Notes: a model not told the origin generated them from the letters alone. Shown: positions 45,780-54,399, counted from the stretch's first letter. The stretch is 64,000 nt of DNA from Demequina globuliformis (GCF_000975155.1 NZ_BBRG01000001.1:1595647-1659646), one strand, 5' to 3'. Made by a program: numbers and translations.

Positions 45780-46991
45780 ATGCGTGACGTGACTGTCCAC
45801 AGCCTCGCCGACTACAAGCGCGTAGTCAGCGCTGCGCTCGGCCGCAACCCCGCCCTCGACGTGCTGATCGCGGATGCGGTCGGCGGCACCCTCGCCGAAG
45901 ATGTCGTGGCGGCGCGTGACCTGCCAGCGGCGCCGGTGTCCGCCTGCGATGGCTACGCCGTTGCCGCCGCCGACGTCACGGCGGATCACGCGTTGGTGGT
46001 GTCGCACGACGTGTCATTCGACGACAGGTCGCCGCGCACGCACGTCCCGGGCACGGCGGCGCGCGTGCCCTCGGGCGGGCCGCTGCCGCGGGGCGCCGAT
46101 GCCGTGGTTCCGTCTGACCGCACCGACGGCGGCGTGGCGAGGGTCATCATCGATGGTCACGTCACGCCGGGGCAGAACGTGCGCCCGGAGGGCTCCGATG
46201 TACGGGCCGGCGAAATGCTGGTGGCGGCAGGGACGCGGCTGGGCCCGCGCCAGGTTGCCGCGGCGGCCGCGATGGGCAGGCCCCGCCTGCGCGTGCATCC
46301 CGTGCCGCGCGTGGTCATCGTTGCCGTGGGTGATGAGCTGATTGATCCAGGCGCGCGCCGTCCCGGCGGGGGAGTGCCGGACGCGAACTCCCATCTGCTC
46401 GCTGGCCTGGTGCGTGACGCGGGCGCGCAGGCGTACCGGGTGGGGCCGGTTCCGGACGAGCCGCTCGCGCTACGCGCAGCGCTCGAAGATCAACTGGTGA
46501 GGGCCGATGTCCTGCTCACCACAGGCGGTCTGTCCCAGGGGACGCGTGACACGGTGGCCTCGGTGATGGCGCGGCTGGGGAACTTCGAACTGTCGGACGT
46601 CGCCCTGTATCCGGGGCGCCGCATGGGCCTTGGCGCGATCGATATGGGGCCGCGGCACATTCCCGTCGTGGCGCTGCCGGGTTCACCGGCCGCTGCGGCA
46701 GTGATGTTTGAGGCCTGTGTGCGCCCGGCTTTGCGTGACATGTGCGGATTCCACCAGCGTGAACGCGACGCCATGGTCGCGACGGTGGGTCAGGGCTGGA
46801 GCGCGCGCGAGGGCCACGTGAACGCCGTCCCGGTCGCGCTGCGACGCACCGACGAGGGTCGCGTGGCGACACCCATTGGGGACGGGACGCTGTCACTGGC
46901 CTCGCTGGCAAAGGCGGACGCACTGGCGTGGACGGGTCCAGAGACGGCCGAGGTCGAACCCGGTATGCGGGTTCACTGTTCGCGCTGGTGA
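45780..46991 (+). CDS. glp: MoeA/gephyrin-like protein, probable divisome factor Glp
   Basis: A 403-residue MoeA-fold protein with all four domains: SLADYKRVVSAALG, PAAPVSACDGYAV, GTAARVPSGGPLPRGADAVV, GQNVRPEGSDVRAGE, and the molybdopterin-binding-like LLTTGGLSQGTRDTVASVM and ALPGSPAAA. In corynebacteria the MoeA paralogue Glp, encoded with a GNAT gene and the membrane receptor GlpR, acts in cell division rather than cofactor synthesis; the same trio is seen here. A normal molybdopterin molybdotransferase role cannot be excluded. ATG at 45780 or GTG 45789. Confidence 0.8.
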   Translation: MRDVTVHSLADYKRVVSAALGRNPALDVLIADAVGGTLAEDVVAARDLPAAPVSACDGYAVAAADVTADHALVVSHDVSFDDRSPRTHVPGTAARVPSGGPLPRGADAVVPSDRTDGGVARVIIDGHVTPGQNVRPEGSDVRAGEMLVAAGTRLGPRQVAAAAAMGRPRLRVHPVPRVVIVAVGDELIDPGARRPGGGVPDANSHLLAGLVRDAGAQAYRVGPVPDEPLALRAALEDQLVRADVLLTTGGLSQGTRDTVASVMARLGNFELSDVALYPGRRMGLGAIDMGPRHIPVVALPGSPAAAAVMFEACVRPALRDMCGFHQRERDAMVATVGQGWSAREGHVNAVPVALRRTDEGRVATPIGDGTLSLASLAKADALAWTGPETAEVEPGMRVHCSRW

Positions 46992-46995
46992 GACT

Positions 46996-47571
46996 GTGCG
47001 CCCTGTCACGCTGACCCGCGGACCGGTGACGGTGCGCGCCTTGCGACGGTCCGACGAGGCCGCGTGGCTGGACTTGAGGGCCAGGAATCGGCGGTGGCTC
47101 CAGCCGTGGGAGGCGACGACTCCGCCAGGGGCAAAGCCTCCGGGGGCGACCTTTGGGCAGATGGTCAGACGAGACCGCAAACAGTGGCGCGAGGATGCGG
47201 GGTATCCGGCCATTGTGGAGTTCGAGGGCGCGCTCGTCGCGCGCGTGACGATCTTTGGCGTGCAATGGGGTGCTGAACGCGGCGGCTCCATTGGCTATTG
47301 GATCGACGAAGCGCACGCGGGGCGGGGGATTGTGCCCACCGCGGTCGCCATGCTGGCGGGGTTGGCGTTCGACCGCGGACTGCACCGTCTCGAAATAGCG
47401 GTACGCCCAGAAAATGACCGCTCGATCGCGGTGGCGCAGAAGCTGGGCTTTCGCGATGAGGGGCTGCGGCTGTCCTATCTCTACATCGACGGCAACTGGC
47501 GCGACCACCGTATTTATGCCTGCACTCAAGATCAGCCGCGAAGTGGCCGATATTGGGGGCAACAGAACTGA
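46996..47571 (+). CDS. GNAT-family N-acetyltransferase (RimJ-like)
   Basis: A 191-residue acetyltransferase. VTVRALRRSDEAAWLDLRAR opens the fold, GSIGYWIDEAHAGRGIVPTA is the acetyl-CoA-binding segment, and NDRSIAVAQKLGFRDEGLR the final strand, as in RimJ/RimL ribosomal-protein N-terminal acetyltransferases. GTG at 46996, four bases after the glp stop. It is the middle gene of the glp operon in Actinobacteria; its substrate is unknown. Confidence 0.88.
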   Translation: MRPVTLTRGPVTVRALRRSDEAAWLDLRARNRRWLQPWEATTPPGAKPPGATFGQMVRRDRKQWREDAGYPAIVEFEGALVARVTIFGVQWGAERGGSIGYWIDEAHAGRGIVPTAVAMLAGLAFDRGLHRLEIAVRPENDRSIAVAQKLGFRDEGLRLSYLYIDGNWRDHRIYACTQDQPRSGRYWGQQN

Positions 47572-47617
47572 CACGCCGCGCGCCTCACGCTCCTGAGCGC
47601 CGCCCGGCCGTACCGTC

Positions 47618-48649
47618 GTGCCCATGGTGCCAGTCGGACTGCTCGCGATCATCGCGTTGGGGCTCGTGGTCGCCTACCTTCTTCCCCAGCGGATCAAGGA
47701 ACGCGGCGACTACGCCCTTGTACGAACCGAGGATCGCTACAGCGCGCAGATGCGCGTCGTGAAGTCCTCCGCCGAGCGCCTCGAGAAGGCGGCCGCTCGC
47801 CCCTCGACGGACTCCGGTCAGGTGCCGTTGCTGGCCACCGGAGCCACGCGCGCCGAGCGAGTCTCCGAACGTGCCGAGACGCAGTCGCGGCCCGTGGGTC
47901 CACTTGATCAGGCCGCCGTTTTCGCCCAGCGTGAGCGTTTGCGCGTGCGCCGAGACCGCGCCGCCATCCTTGCGGAGCGTGCCGCGCAGGCTCGCCGTCG
48001 CCTGGTGGTGGCTGGCGGTGCATTGGTGATCGCCGTGATCTCGTGGGGATTCGTCGCCTTTGCTGGCACCTCCGGTTTTGTGGGCGCAGTGGCGACCGCT
48101 GCGGTCGTGGGTGTCGTAACCGCGGGAGCGCGAGCAGCTGCGGCGCAGCGCAAGGCCGATGAGCGTCTGCTGCTGGTCGCCCGCGAGGTCGAAGCGGCAG
48201 CGACCGCAACCCAGGCCCTACGAGTGGTCTCGCGTGAGCGTGCCGCTGGCCACGAGGCCGAGCCGTCGGACGTGGCGACCCAGGCCATTCGTATTGTCAC
48301 CTCCGAAGACCTGGCGCCCTTGGCCGCGCCCGCACCAGTGCCGGCGCCCGAGCTTCCCGAGCGGGTGCAGACGGAGACGTCCGCTCCTGAGGAGTCCGCG
48401 GCGTGGTCACCGCGCGAGATGCCCGCCCCGTCCTACACGCTCAAGCCGACAGTGCGTCAGCGTGAGGCGCGCCCCATTAGCGCCGAGGACTACGACGCCG
48501 CGCTGGCTCGTGCCAAGCGTTGGGGCCAGAGCCAGGAGCAGCCTGCAACGGTCGTGGCTTCCACAGGCACCGACTCCGTGCAGCCCGAGCCCGCCAGCAC
48601 CACGGCGGCGCTTGATGCGATCCTCGCCCGCCGTCGCCGCGCAGGCTAG
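47618..48649 (+). CDS. Membrane protein, probable Glp receptor GlpR
   Basis: A 343-residue membrane protein. An N-terminal span (GLLAIIALGLVVAYLLP), a conserved basic stretch QRIKERGDYALVRTEDRYSAQMRVV, a Arg-rich region, a central hairpin of two spans (VVAGGALVIAVISWGFVAFA; FVGAVATAAVVGVVTAGA), then a long cytoplasmic-type tail with PSYTLKPTVRQREARP and ARAKRWGQ motifs. Position after glp and the acetyltransferase matches GlpR of corynebacteria, which recruits Glp to FtsZ. Identity rests on context and topology. Starts at GTG 47618 or ATG 47624. Confidence 0.65.
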   Translation: MPMVPVGLLAIIALGLVVAYLLPQRIKERGDYALVRTEDRYSAQMRVVKSSAERLEKAAARPSTDSGQVPLLATGATRAERVSERAETQSRPVGPLDQAAVFAQRERLRVRRDRAAILAERAAQARRRLVVAGGALVIAVISWGFVAFAGTSGFVGAVATAAVVGVVTAGARAAAAQRKADERLLLVAREVEAAATATQALRVVSRERAAGHEAEPSDVATQAIRIVTSEDLAPLAAPAPVPAPELPERVQTETSAPEESAAWSPREMPAPSYTLKPTVRQREARPISAEDYDAALARAKRWGQSQEQPATVVASTGTDSVQPEPASTTAALDAILARRRRAG

Positions 48650-48690
48650 AAACCCAACGCCGGCCCGCTCGCCCGCCCGCCACCCCTTCC

Positions 48691-48752
48691 CGCCAAATGG
48701 CTCCATTTGGCTGTTTTACGGTCGTATAACAGCCAGTTTGTGCCACTTCAGC
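48691..48752. repeat. Dispersed nested palindrome, copy D
   Basis: About 62 bp. The left arm has the perfect sub-palindrome CCAAATGGCTCCATTTGG followed by CTGTTTTA; the right arm is the diverged type CAGCCAGTTTGTGCCACTTC shared with copy B. Lies in the 170-bp gap between the convergent glpR and glycosyltransferase genes. Confidence 0.9.
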
Positions 48753-48817
48753 GGATGCAAGCGCGCGCGTGGGCGCCGCGGCACCCGCATGTCAGCACTC
48801 GCGTGCCCGCCGGTCGG

Positions 48818-50140
48818 CTAGCGCGCGCTCACACGACCAGATGGCTCCATCTGGGGCATGGGGGCAGCGGAAGCGGACAGCCGCGACATCAGGGCATCGA
48901 AGACGCGCTCGCGGTCGCACATCATCGCGTGCTCCCTGGCGCGTCGCCGGTGAGCGTCCTTGTGGGCGTCGGTCATCCCCAGGATCGCCTCGTCAAGCGC
49001 GCCAGCGATCGCGTGCGGGTCGTCGGTTGGCACCAATAGTGCGGTGCTGCCGACCGCCTCGGGGATCCCCCCGGTCGCGCAGGTGATCACGGGCCCGCCG
49101 CCCGCCAGCATCTCTTCCACCAGCGCGATTCCAAACGTCTCCGTGAACTCGGGGCGGGGTTTGGACGGCAGCACGTAGGCGGCGCACGCGGCCATCAGGT
49201 GAGGCTTTTCTTCGTCGCCAACGTCGTCGAGGAATCGGATGCGATGCGCAGCTGGTGAGGACGCCGCATGTGCCTGCAGCGCCGCGGCGTCGGGGCCCCG
49301 GCCAGCGATCACGAGCGTCCGCGAGTGATGAGTCATGGACGCGGCAAAGCCATCGATCAGGTCGTCGACTCCCTTGGCGGTGCCCAGGCGAGAAAGGAAC
49401 AGCACGTATCCGTCGCGCGTGAGTCCCCGCCGCCGCACCACGGCGTCCGTCACCGCAGGGTCAAGATCCAGGTAGGCCGATGTGTCGATCGCCGGGTAGG
49501 AGATGCCCACCCGCCGTTCACATTGAGTGGCGAAGTCAGTGCCGTACCGGGCGTCGATGGCAGCAGCCGCCTCGACGATGACCTCCTTCGTGTAGTCGGA
49601 CACCGCGACACAGTGGTCCTGGGCCAGGTAGCTCGACAGCACGTGGGCGGCCGCGCCAAACCGGTCGGCCTCGACGCAGGCGCGCACCACGTCCGTGACG
49701 TCGGAACCCACCGCCTCCGCGATAGTCGTGACGTTGACCGGCAGTCCCGTGGCTCGGGCGGCGCTCACTGCCTCCTGCACCGCGAGGGTGTGGGGGGACA
49801 GGTAGAGGGAGAGACACACGGTCGGCACGCCGTCGGTGAAGAGTTCGATCAGCCTGCCGGTGATGCCCGCTTGGAAGCGCCCGTCCGGAATCTTGTAGCC
49901 GCCCACGGGAGCGGGCCGTTCCACGGTGATTCCCGGCGAGTACGGCATCACGGTAGCCAGCGGCTTGAGCGGCAGACCCGTCTCTTCCAGCCGGTCAAGG
50001 GGCCAGGTCACGATCCTGACGTCGTCGAAGCCGCGAGTCAGGGCAACCTCGGCGAGGTTGCGCGCCTCTCCGGAGTGGCCGCAAATGACGGGATCAGCGC
50101 GCACAACAATCACGAGCCGACGGTCGGGGCGAGTGGTCAT
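48818..50140 (-). CDS. GT4-type glycosyltransferase
   Basis: A 440-residue GT-B enzyme. N-terminal donor/acceptor domain with VVRADPVICGHSGEARNLAE and the C-terminal GT4 signature RPEFTETFGIALVEEMLAGG plus GGIPEAVGSTALLVPTDDP. Resembles retaining transferases using UDP- or GDP-sugars; acceptor unknown. The ATG overlaps the stop of the GH92 gene (ATGA), so it is the second gene of a two-gene operon. The last dozen codons contain an 18-bp piece of the dispersed palindrome (48837-48854), giving MPQMEPSGRVSAR, so the C-terminus may have been remodelled by that repeat. Confidence 0.88.
   Translation of the reverse strand: MTTRPDRRLVIVVRADPVICGHSGEARNLAEVALTRGFDDVRIVTWPLDRLEETGLPLKPLATVMPYSPGITVERPAPVGGYKIPDGRFQAGITGRLIELFTDGVPTVCLSLYLSPHTLAVQEAVSAARATGLPVNVTTIAEAVGSDVTDVVRACVEADRFGAAAHVLSSYLAQDHCVAVSDYTKEVIVEAAAAIDARYGTDFATQCERRVGISYPAIDTSAYLDLDPAVTDAVVRRRGLTRDGYVLFLSRLGTAKGVDDLIDGFAASMTHHSRTLVIAGRGPDAAALQAHAASSPAAHRIRFLDDVGDEEKPHLMAACAAYVLPSKPRPEFTETFGIALVEEMLAGGGPVITCATGGIPEAVGSTALLVPTDDPHAIAGALDEAILGMTDAHKDAHRRRAREHAMMCDRERVFDALMSRLSASAAPMPQMEPSGRVSAR
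48837..48854. repeat. Half copy (F) of the dispersed palindrome, inside a gene end
   Basis: CCAGATGG-CT-CCATCTGG, a perfect 18-bp palindrome equal to one arm core of the family, 85 bases from copy D and within the last codons of the glycosyltransferase gene. Confidence 0.7.
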
Positions 50141-52341
50141 GACAACACCTCCGGTGAGGTCCATGAGGGAGGGCGATGGTCGGTGCCCCAGCCGGAAGGC
50201 TCGGGGCCAAGTGTGAGGTGCAGGCGGCCACCGGCGTGAACGCGCGAGGCGGGAATCCATGCGCCCGGGAGAGGTTCGCCGTTGAAACTTGCGGATTGGA
50301 TGTACTGAACGGCGCCGTCGCGGTGGGGCTCGCGAAATCCAGAGGTGTCGATGCTGAGCATCCCGCCTGCGACCGCGACGGTCGAGTAGTGAAACGCCGG
50401 GGGATGGAGGAGGAACAGCGCTTGCCCGGCGACGGGGAACAGGCCTAGCGACGCCCACACGTACCAACTGGACAGGCCGCCGGAGTCGTCATTGCCGGGC
50501 AGTCCGCCTCGCCCGGTGCCGAACTGCTGGTGGACGATGGCGTGCACGATCTCCGCGGTGCGGTCCGGGCGTCCCGCATAGTGATAGGCCCACGGAGCAT
50601 CCATGTCCGGCTCATTGTTGAGCCCTTCGAACCTTCCGAGCGAGTATCCGGCGACCATTTCCTCGACCGACGGCCGCACGCCCGGCTGGACAACGGCGTC
50701 GGCCCCTTGCCCAAAGAAGCTGTCGAGCGCGTCCACGAAGCCGTTGTCGCCGCCGCTGAGTCCCACCCGGGAAGCCATGTCATGCATGAGTCGGAACGAG
50801 TAGTTCGCGCGGGTGCCCTCGTAGAACGTCGAGTCAATGAGCAAGCCATCTGGCCCGAACGCCGCCGGCCAGTGCTCGGCCAACTTCTCCAACTCGCTCG
50901 CCAGGTCCATGTCGCCCACTAGCCGCGCCACATGCGCCGTGCACCAGTAACCGTAGGACAAGTCCAGTGTGTGACTGATGGGGTGGGTGATGCCGCGCAG
51001 CAGGTAGTCCTCGCCGTAGGTGCGCCGCAGGTCAGCGGTGAGATGCACGAGCGCCCACTCCCAGTCGATCCCGGGCAGGCCCAGTTGTGCGAGGTCTGCC
51101 AGGAACGTGTGGGCCAGCGCGGAGCCTTGGCGCCCAAAGCGGTCGGAGCCTCGCGCCATGCGGTAGCCGATGGGGAGGTTGCCCTCCTGTTCACAGATGG
51201 TCAGCAGCGCGTTGGCGAGTTCGACCGCGCGGTCCGGCGCGAGCGTGGTCAGGAGCGGCAACTGTGTGCGATAGATGTCCCACATCGTGGAAACGTCGAA
51301 GACCCACGGGCCCTTCGACGGCCAGAACGGGCTCTCGTCCTTCGCGAACGACGGCTTGATGAGTGAGTGGTACATCGATGTCGCGAAGACCTCGCGGCGC
51401 TCGCGGTTGTCGGTGTCGATCCGTACCTTGGCGAGCATGCCGTCCCATGCCTGGCGCGTGGCGGCGACGCGGCGGTCGAAGGCCGGGGCCTCGTGCGCCT
51501 CGTCGCGCTTGAGGTTGGCGCGCGCCTGCTCAACGCCGCGCAGCGAAAAGCCCATGCGGACCTCGACCTGTTGGCCCTCCGTCGTGGGTCCCGCCCACAT
51601 GAATCCGAACGGGCGCAAGGTCGTGGGGCGGATGTGGTCGAAGGCCAACGAGGACCCGCCCGGCATGAGCCTGCGGTCGTACCACAGCAGCTGCCGCCAC
51701 CCCTCGACGTCGCACTCGATGTGCACGGCGAGCGGCGCACCTTCGACCACGATTTCCCCTTGGACGACCCCGGGCTCGACCGTCTCGAGATGGGCGCGCA
51801 GCGGCACGGTCGCGCCATACGGAATGGCGAGCCCACCCATGGACATGTCGATGACGACGCGCGCGTCTGCGTGAGCGGGGAACGTGTACCGGTGGACGGC
51901 GCTCTTGGGGCCGACCGTGAGTTCCGCCGTGATGCCTGAGTCCAGCCGGGTGCGGTACCAGCCGGGCCTGGCGTCCTCGTCGTGGAGGCCCCATGTTTGC
52001 CCTAGGGCGTCAAGCGGTTCCAGCATGGGCGTGACGCGCATGTAGTTGTAGTACTTGCGAATGGCACCCGTGCCTGACTGTTGAAAGTGCGTGAAGCCGG
52101 AGGCGACGAGGTCCTCGTGGAGGGCCGTCGGGACTCCCTCCGTGGACAGGTCGTAGCGGCCGTAGCCGGTGGGATAGGCACCGGAGTAGGCGCATGCACT
52201 CACCATGCCGAGCGGGTGTGTGGCTCCCGGATGCGTGTTGCCGATCAGCGGCTTGGGTGCCCACCACGTGGCGGCGAGCCCGGACTGTGCGGGCAGGTCC
52301 GTTGGCTCCACGCCGATGAACGGGTCCACGTGGTCGAGCAT
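50137..52341 (-). CDS. GH92 family alpha-mannosidase (cytoplasmic)
   Basis: A 734-residue glycoside hydrolase family 92 enzyme, calcium-dependent exo-alpha-mannosidases. The N-terminal beta domain starts DHVDPFIGVEP with GNTHPGATHPLGMVS; the catalytic (alpha/alpha)6 barrel has WDIYRTQLPLL, and GGLPGNDDSGGLSSWYVWAS supplies the family GNDD motif. No signal peptide, unlike many secreted GH92 enzymes, so the substrate is imported or internal. MLDHVDPF at 52341 has GGAAGGGG upstream. Coupled to the GT4 gene by a four-base overlap: a catabolic and an anabolic sugar enzyme together. Confidence 0.93.
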   Translation of the reverse strand: MLDHVDPFIGVEPTDLPAQSGLAATWWAPKPLIGNTHPGATHPLGMVSACAYSGAYPTGYGRYDLSTEGVPTALHEDLVASGFTHFQQSGTGAIRKYYNYMRVTPMLEPLDALGQTWGLHDEDARPGWYRTRLDSGITAELTVGPKSAVHRYTFPAHADARVVIDMSMGGLAIPYGATVPLRAHLETVEPGVVQGEIVVEGAPLAVHIECDVEGWRQLLWYDRRLMPGGSSLAFDHIRPTTLRPFGFMWAGPTTEGQQVEVRMGFSLRGVEQARANLKRDEAHEAPAFDRRVAATRQAWDGMLAKVRIDTDNRERREVFATSMYHSLIKPSFAKDESPFWPSKGPWVFDVSTMWDIYRTQLPLLTTLAPDRAVELANALLTICEQEGNLPIGYRMARGSDRFGRQGSALAHTFLADLAQLGLPGIDWEWALVHLTADLRRTYGEDYLLRGITHPISHTLDLSYGYWCTAHVARLVGDMDLASELEKLAEHWPAAFGPDGLLIDSTFYEGTRANYSFRLMHDMASRVGLSGGDNGFVDALDSFFGQGADAVVQPGVRPSVEEMVAGYSLGRFEGLNNEPDMDAPWAYHYAGRPDRTAEIVHAIVHQQFGTGRGGLPGNDDSGGLSSWYVWASLGLFPVAGQALFLLHPPAFHYSTVAVAGGMLSIDTSGFREPHRDGAVQYIQSASFNGEPLPGAWIPASRVHAGGRLHLTLGPEPSGWGTDHRPPSWTSPEVLS

Positions 52342-52482
52342 GGTGCCCCTTCCGCCGCGGCGGCGCCGCAACTGCAGGGGCCGCCTGTAGCGCTCACGCT
52401 ACGGCGCGGCGGTTGAGGAGGCATTGCGGGAATGAGTCGGTTGTGTGAACTCTGCCGCGACCGTCTCCACCGCCTCCACCAC

Positions 52483-52543
52483 CGCCAGATGGCACCATTT
52501 CGCTGTTTTGGCTGCGCTAGACAGCCAAATGGAGCCATTTCGC
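52483..52543. repeat. Dispersed nested palindrome, copy E
   Basis: 61 bp; left arm CGCCAGATGGCACCATTTCG-CTGTTTT and right arm ACAGCCAAATGGAGCCATTT-CGCG, arms matching with a few differences. It lies 140 bases upstream of the GH92 start and immediately downstream of the hdeD terminator. Confidence 0.9.
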
Positions 52544-52545
52544 GT

Positions 52546-52597
52546 CAAAAAAGGTGAGGGCCGATGCCAGGGTTGCCCCGGCATCGGCCCTCACCTT
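52546..52597 (-). terminator. hdeD terminator built from two decamer copies
   Basis: A perfect 18-bp stem (AAGGTGAGGGCCGATGCC, 52551-52568, with complement 52580-52597), 11-base loop, followed on the minus strand by a run of six T (52547-52552). Each arm contains the full GGGCCGATGC decamer (52558-52567 and 52581-52590). Confidence 0.93.
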
Positions 52598-52607
52598 GAG
52601 TGTGTCG

Positions 52608-53237
52608 TTAGCCGTCGATGACGGTGTGCTTCTCGGCTTCCGCCTCGGTCGGCAGGTGACGGCCGAGCGCGAAGGCCTGCACCACGCCTACGATGCCGAT
52701 GAGCAGGAAGGTGATGCCGGTCATGAGGACCAGGGCGAGGGCACTCCAGGTGGGCACCACGATGAGCACAATGCCGGCGACCAGACCAATCACGCCGCGC
52801 ACGTAAGCCATCGAGGAGGACTTGGCACGGCCAGCCTGCGCGAGAGTCGCGACGCCCTCGATCACCCAGCCCAGGCCAATCAAGATGACAGTGATCACGG
52901 TCAGCACGCCCGCGGCGGCCGTCAAGTTCTTCAGCATGACAATGCCGCCCAGTAGCAAGAGCAGGCCAACGATCATGTTCAGGATGCGGGCACCGGTCGC
53001 CACGTCGCGGCTGAAGATGCCGACCGCAGTGCGCACGGCACCTGAGATGACGAAGAAGATTCCGGCGAACACCGCGACGACCTCAAGGGACTTCCCTGGC
53101 CACACCAACAGGGCAATACCGATGGCGATGCCCACCGCGCCCAACACGCCCATCGTGACGCGGGCAACGTTGATGGCATTGCGCGTCATCTGAGCGGGAT
53201 CGAATCCCAGTTCATCGGTGTAGCGCGGCTGGTTCAT
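52608..53237 (-). CDS. HdeD/DUF308 family membrane protein
   Basis: A 209-residue protein with six predicted transmembrane helices arranged as three repeated pairs (ALLVWPGKSLEVVAVFAGIF, LLLLGGIVMLKNLTAAAGVL, AGIVLIVVPTWSALALVLMT), the pattern of HdeD, associated with acid or envelope stress in enterobacteria. The role in Actinobacteria is unknown. Monocistronic with its own intrinsic terminator; located beside tRNA-Ala. Confidence 0.88.
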   Translation of the reverse strand: MNQPRYTDELGFDPAQMTRNAINVARVTMGVLGAVGIAIGIALLVWPGKSLEVVAVFAGIFFVISGAVRTAVGIFSRDVATGARILNMIVGLLLLLGGIVMLKNLTAAAGVLTVITVILIGLGWVIEGVATLAQAGRAKSSSMAYVRGVIGLVAGIVLIVVPTWSALALVLMTGITFLLIGIVGVVQAFALGRHLPTEAEAEKHTVIDG

Positions 53238-53378
53238 GGTTCCTCCTGTGCGAATGGGGCCGTCACGGTCATGCTAGCGGCGGGGTCGCGCCGAGAGCTC
53301 GCGCCTCGACGGCGACTGCGCATCTGAGGATGCCGGTTGCCGGACCGACTGCGGCAGGTGGTATTCTCGTGAAGCCTT

Positions 53379-53454
53379 GGGGCTGTGGCGCAGTTGGTAG
53401 CGCGTCTCGTTCGCAATGAGAAGGTCAGGGGTTCGATTCCCCTCAGCTCCACCA
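53379..53454 (+). tRNA. tRNA-Ala (anticodon CGC)
   Basis: A 76-base cloverleaf: acceptor GGGGCTG with CAGCTCC (one G-T pair), anticodon stem TCTCG/TGAGA around TT-CGC-AA (anticodon 53412-53414), T-loop GTTCGATTC, discriminator A and encoded CCA. Confidence 0.96.
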
Positions 53455-53461
53455 AGTAATC

Positions 53462-53493
53462 AGGGTCGCACCGGTCACGGTGCGGCCCTTTTT
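53462..53493 (+). terminator. tRNA-Ala terminator
   Basis: 12-bp stem AGGGTCGCACCG/CGGTGCGGCCCT (one G-T pair), GTCA loop, then five T. Begins eight bases after the tRNA. Confidence 0.9.
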
Positions 53494-53541
53494 GTCGCCA
53501 CTGCGGGGGCGGTCGGGTGGCGCTGCGGTTGCCGCGCCGGA

Positions 53542-54399
53542 TCAGGGCAAGGAGCCGGGCACACCCAGTTCGCGCGCCAGGCTCGCCAGCGTCTCGCTGG
53601 TGCCCGCGTCGATTTTGACGGTGGCGCGACGGTCCCCTTTGGTGGCGCCGCGGTTGATGATCACCACCGGTGCGCCGCTGCGGTGCGCCCGCTCAATCAA
53701 GCGCGACCCCGAGTTCACCGCGAGTGACGAGCCCGCCACGAGCAGCGCGTTCGCGCGGTCCACGATGGCCTCTGCGGCCCGGGTCCTGAGTGCCGGCACC
53801 AACTCTCCAAAGAAAACGACGTTGGGCTTGAGGAACCCGCCGCATACGCTGCACTCCGGCACGCTGAAGCCCTCCCACGTCGCAGGTGCGACGTCGCCGT
53901 CGGGGCCGAGCTCGACCGCGTCGGGCATCGCCAAATACGCGTTGTCCCGTTCGATGCGTGCCGCGATCTCCTCGCGCGCAAACTCTGAGTGGCAACGCAG
54001 GCATGTCACTGTGCGCATGTCGCCGTGCAGTTCGACGACGGCGCGCGACCCGGCGCGCAGGTGGAGCCCGTCGACGTTCTGGGTGACGAGCCCCGCCACG
54101 GTTCCCGCAGACTCGAGCGCCGCCAGAGCCTCGTGCCCTGCGTTGGGCCGGGTGCCCGCAAACGCCTTCCACCCCAGGTGCGAGCCCACCCAGTAGCGAC
54201 GCCGGAAGGCCTCGTCTCCCAGGAACTCCTGGATGGTCATGGGGGTGCGCCGTCGTGAGGTGGCGCCCCGATAGTCCGGGATACCGGAGTCGGTGGAGAC
54301 GCCGGCACCTGTCACGACCGCGATGCGGCGCCCGGCGAGCACGTCCACGGCGCGGTCAAGAAGAGCGGCGTCTGGGGTGGTGGCTTCCTCTGTGGTCAC
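53542..54399 (-). CDS. Sir2-family NAD-dependent protein deacetylase
   Basis: A 285-residue sirtuin removing acyl groups from lysines with NAD. Rossmann/NAD motif VVTGAGVSTDSGIPDYRG, TQNVDGLHLRAGS, catalytic histidine in VELHGDMRTV, zinc cysteines CLRC and CSVC, KPNVVFFGE and VAGSSLAVNSGS are all intact. GTG at 54399 is preceded by GGGAGG; a longer frame upstream is not conserved. Independent gene; the substrates cannot be inferred. Confidence 0.95.
   Translation of the reverse strand: MTTEEATTPDAALLDRAVDVLAGRRIAVVTGAGVSTDSGIPDYRGATSRRRTPMTIQEFLGDEAFRRRYWVGSHLGWKAFAGTRPNAGHEALAALESAGTVAGLVTQNVDGLHLRAGSRAVVELHGDMRTVTCLRCHSEFAREEIAARIERDNAYLAMPDAVELGPDGDVAPATWEGFSVPECSVCGGFLKPNVVFFGELVPALRTRAAEAIVDRANALLVAGSSLAVNSGSRLIERAHRSGAPVVIINRGATKGDRRATVKIDAGTSETLASLARELGVPGSLP

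Noticed and set aside
46876..46995. A longer acetyltransferase starting inside the glp gene
   Set aside because: The frame is open upstream, but the extra residues overlap glp coding sequence and are unlike the family; the GTG at 46996 gives the conserved start.
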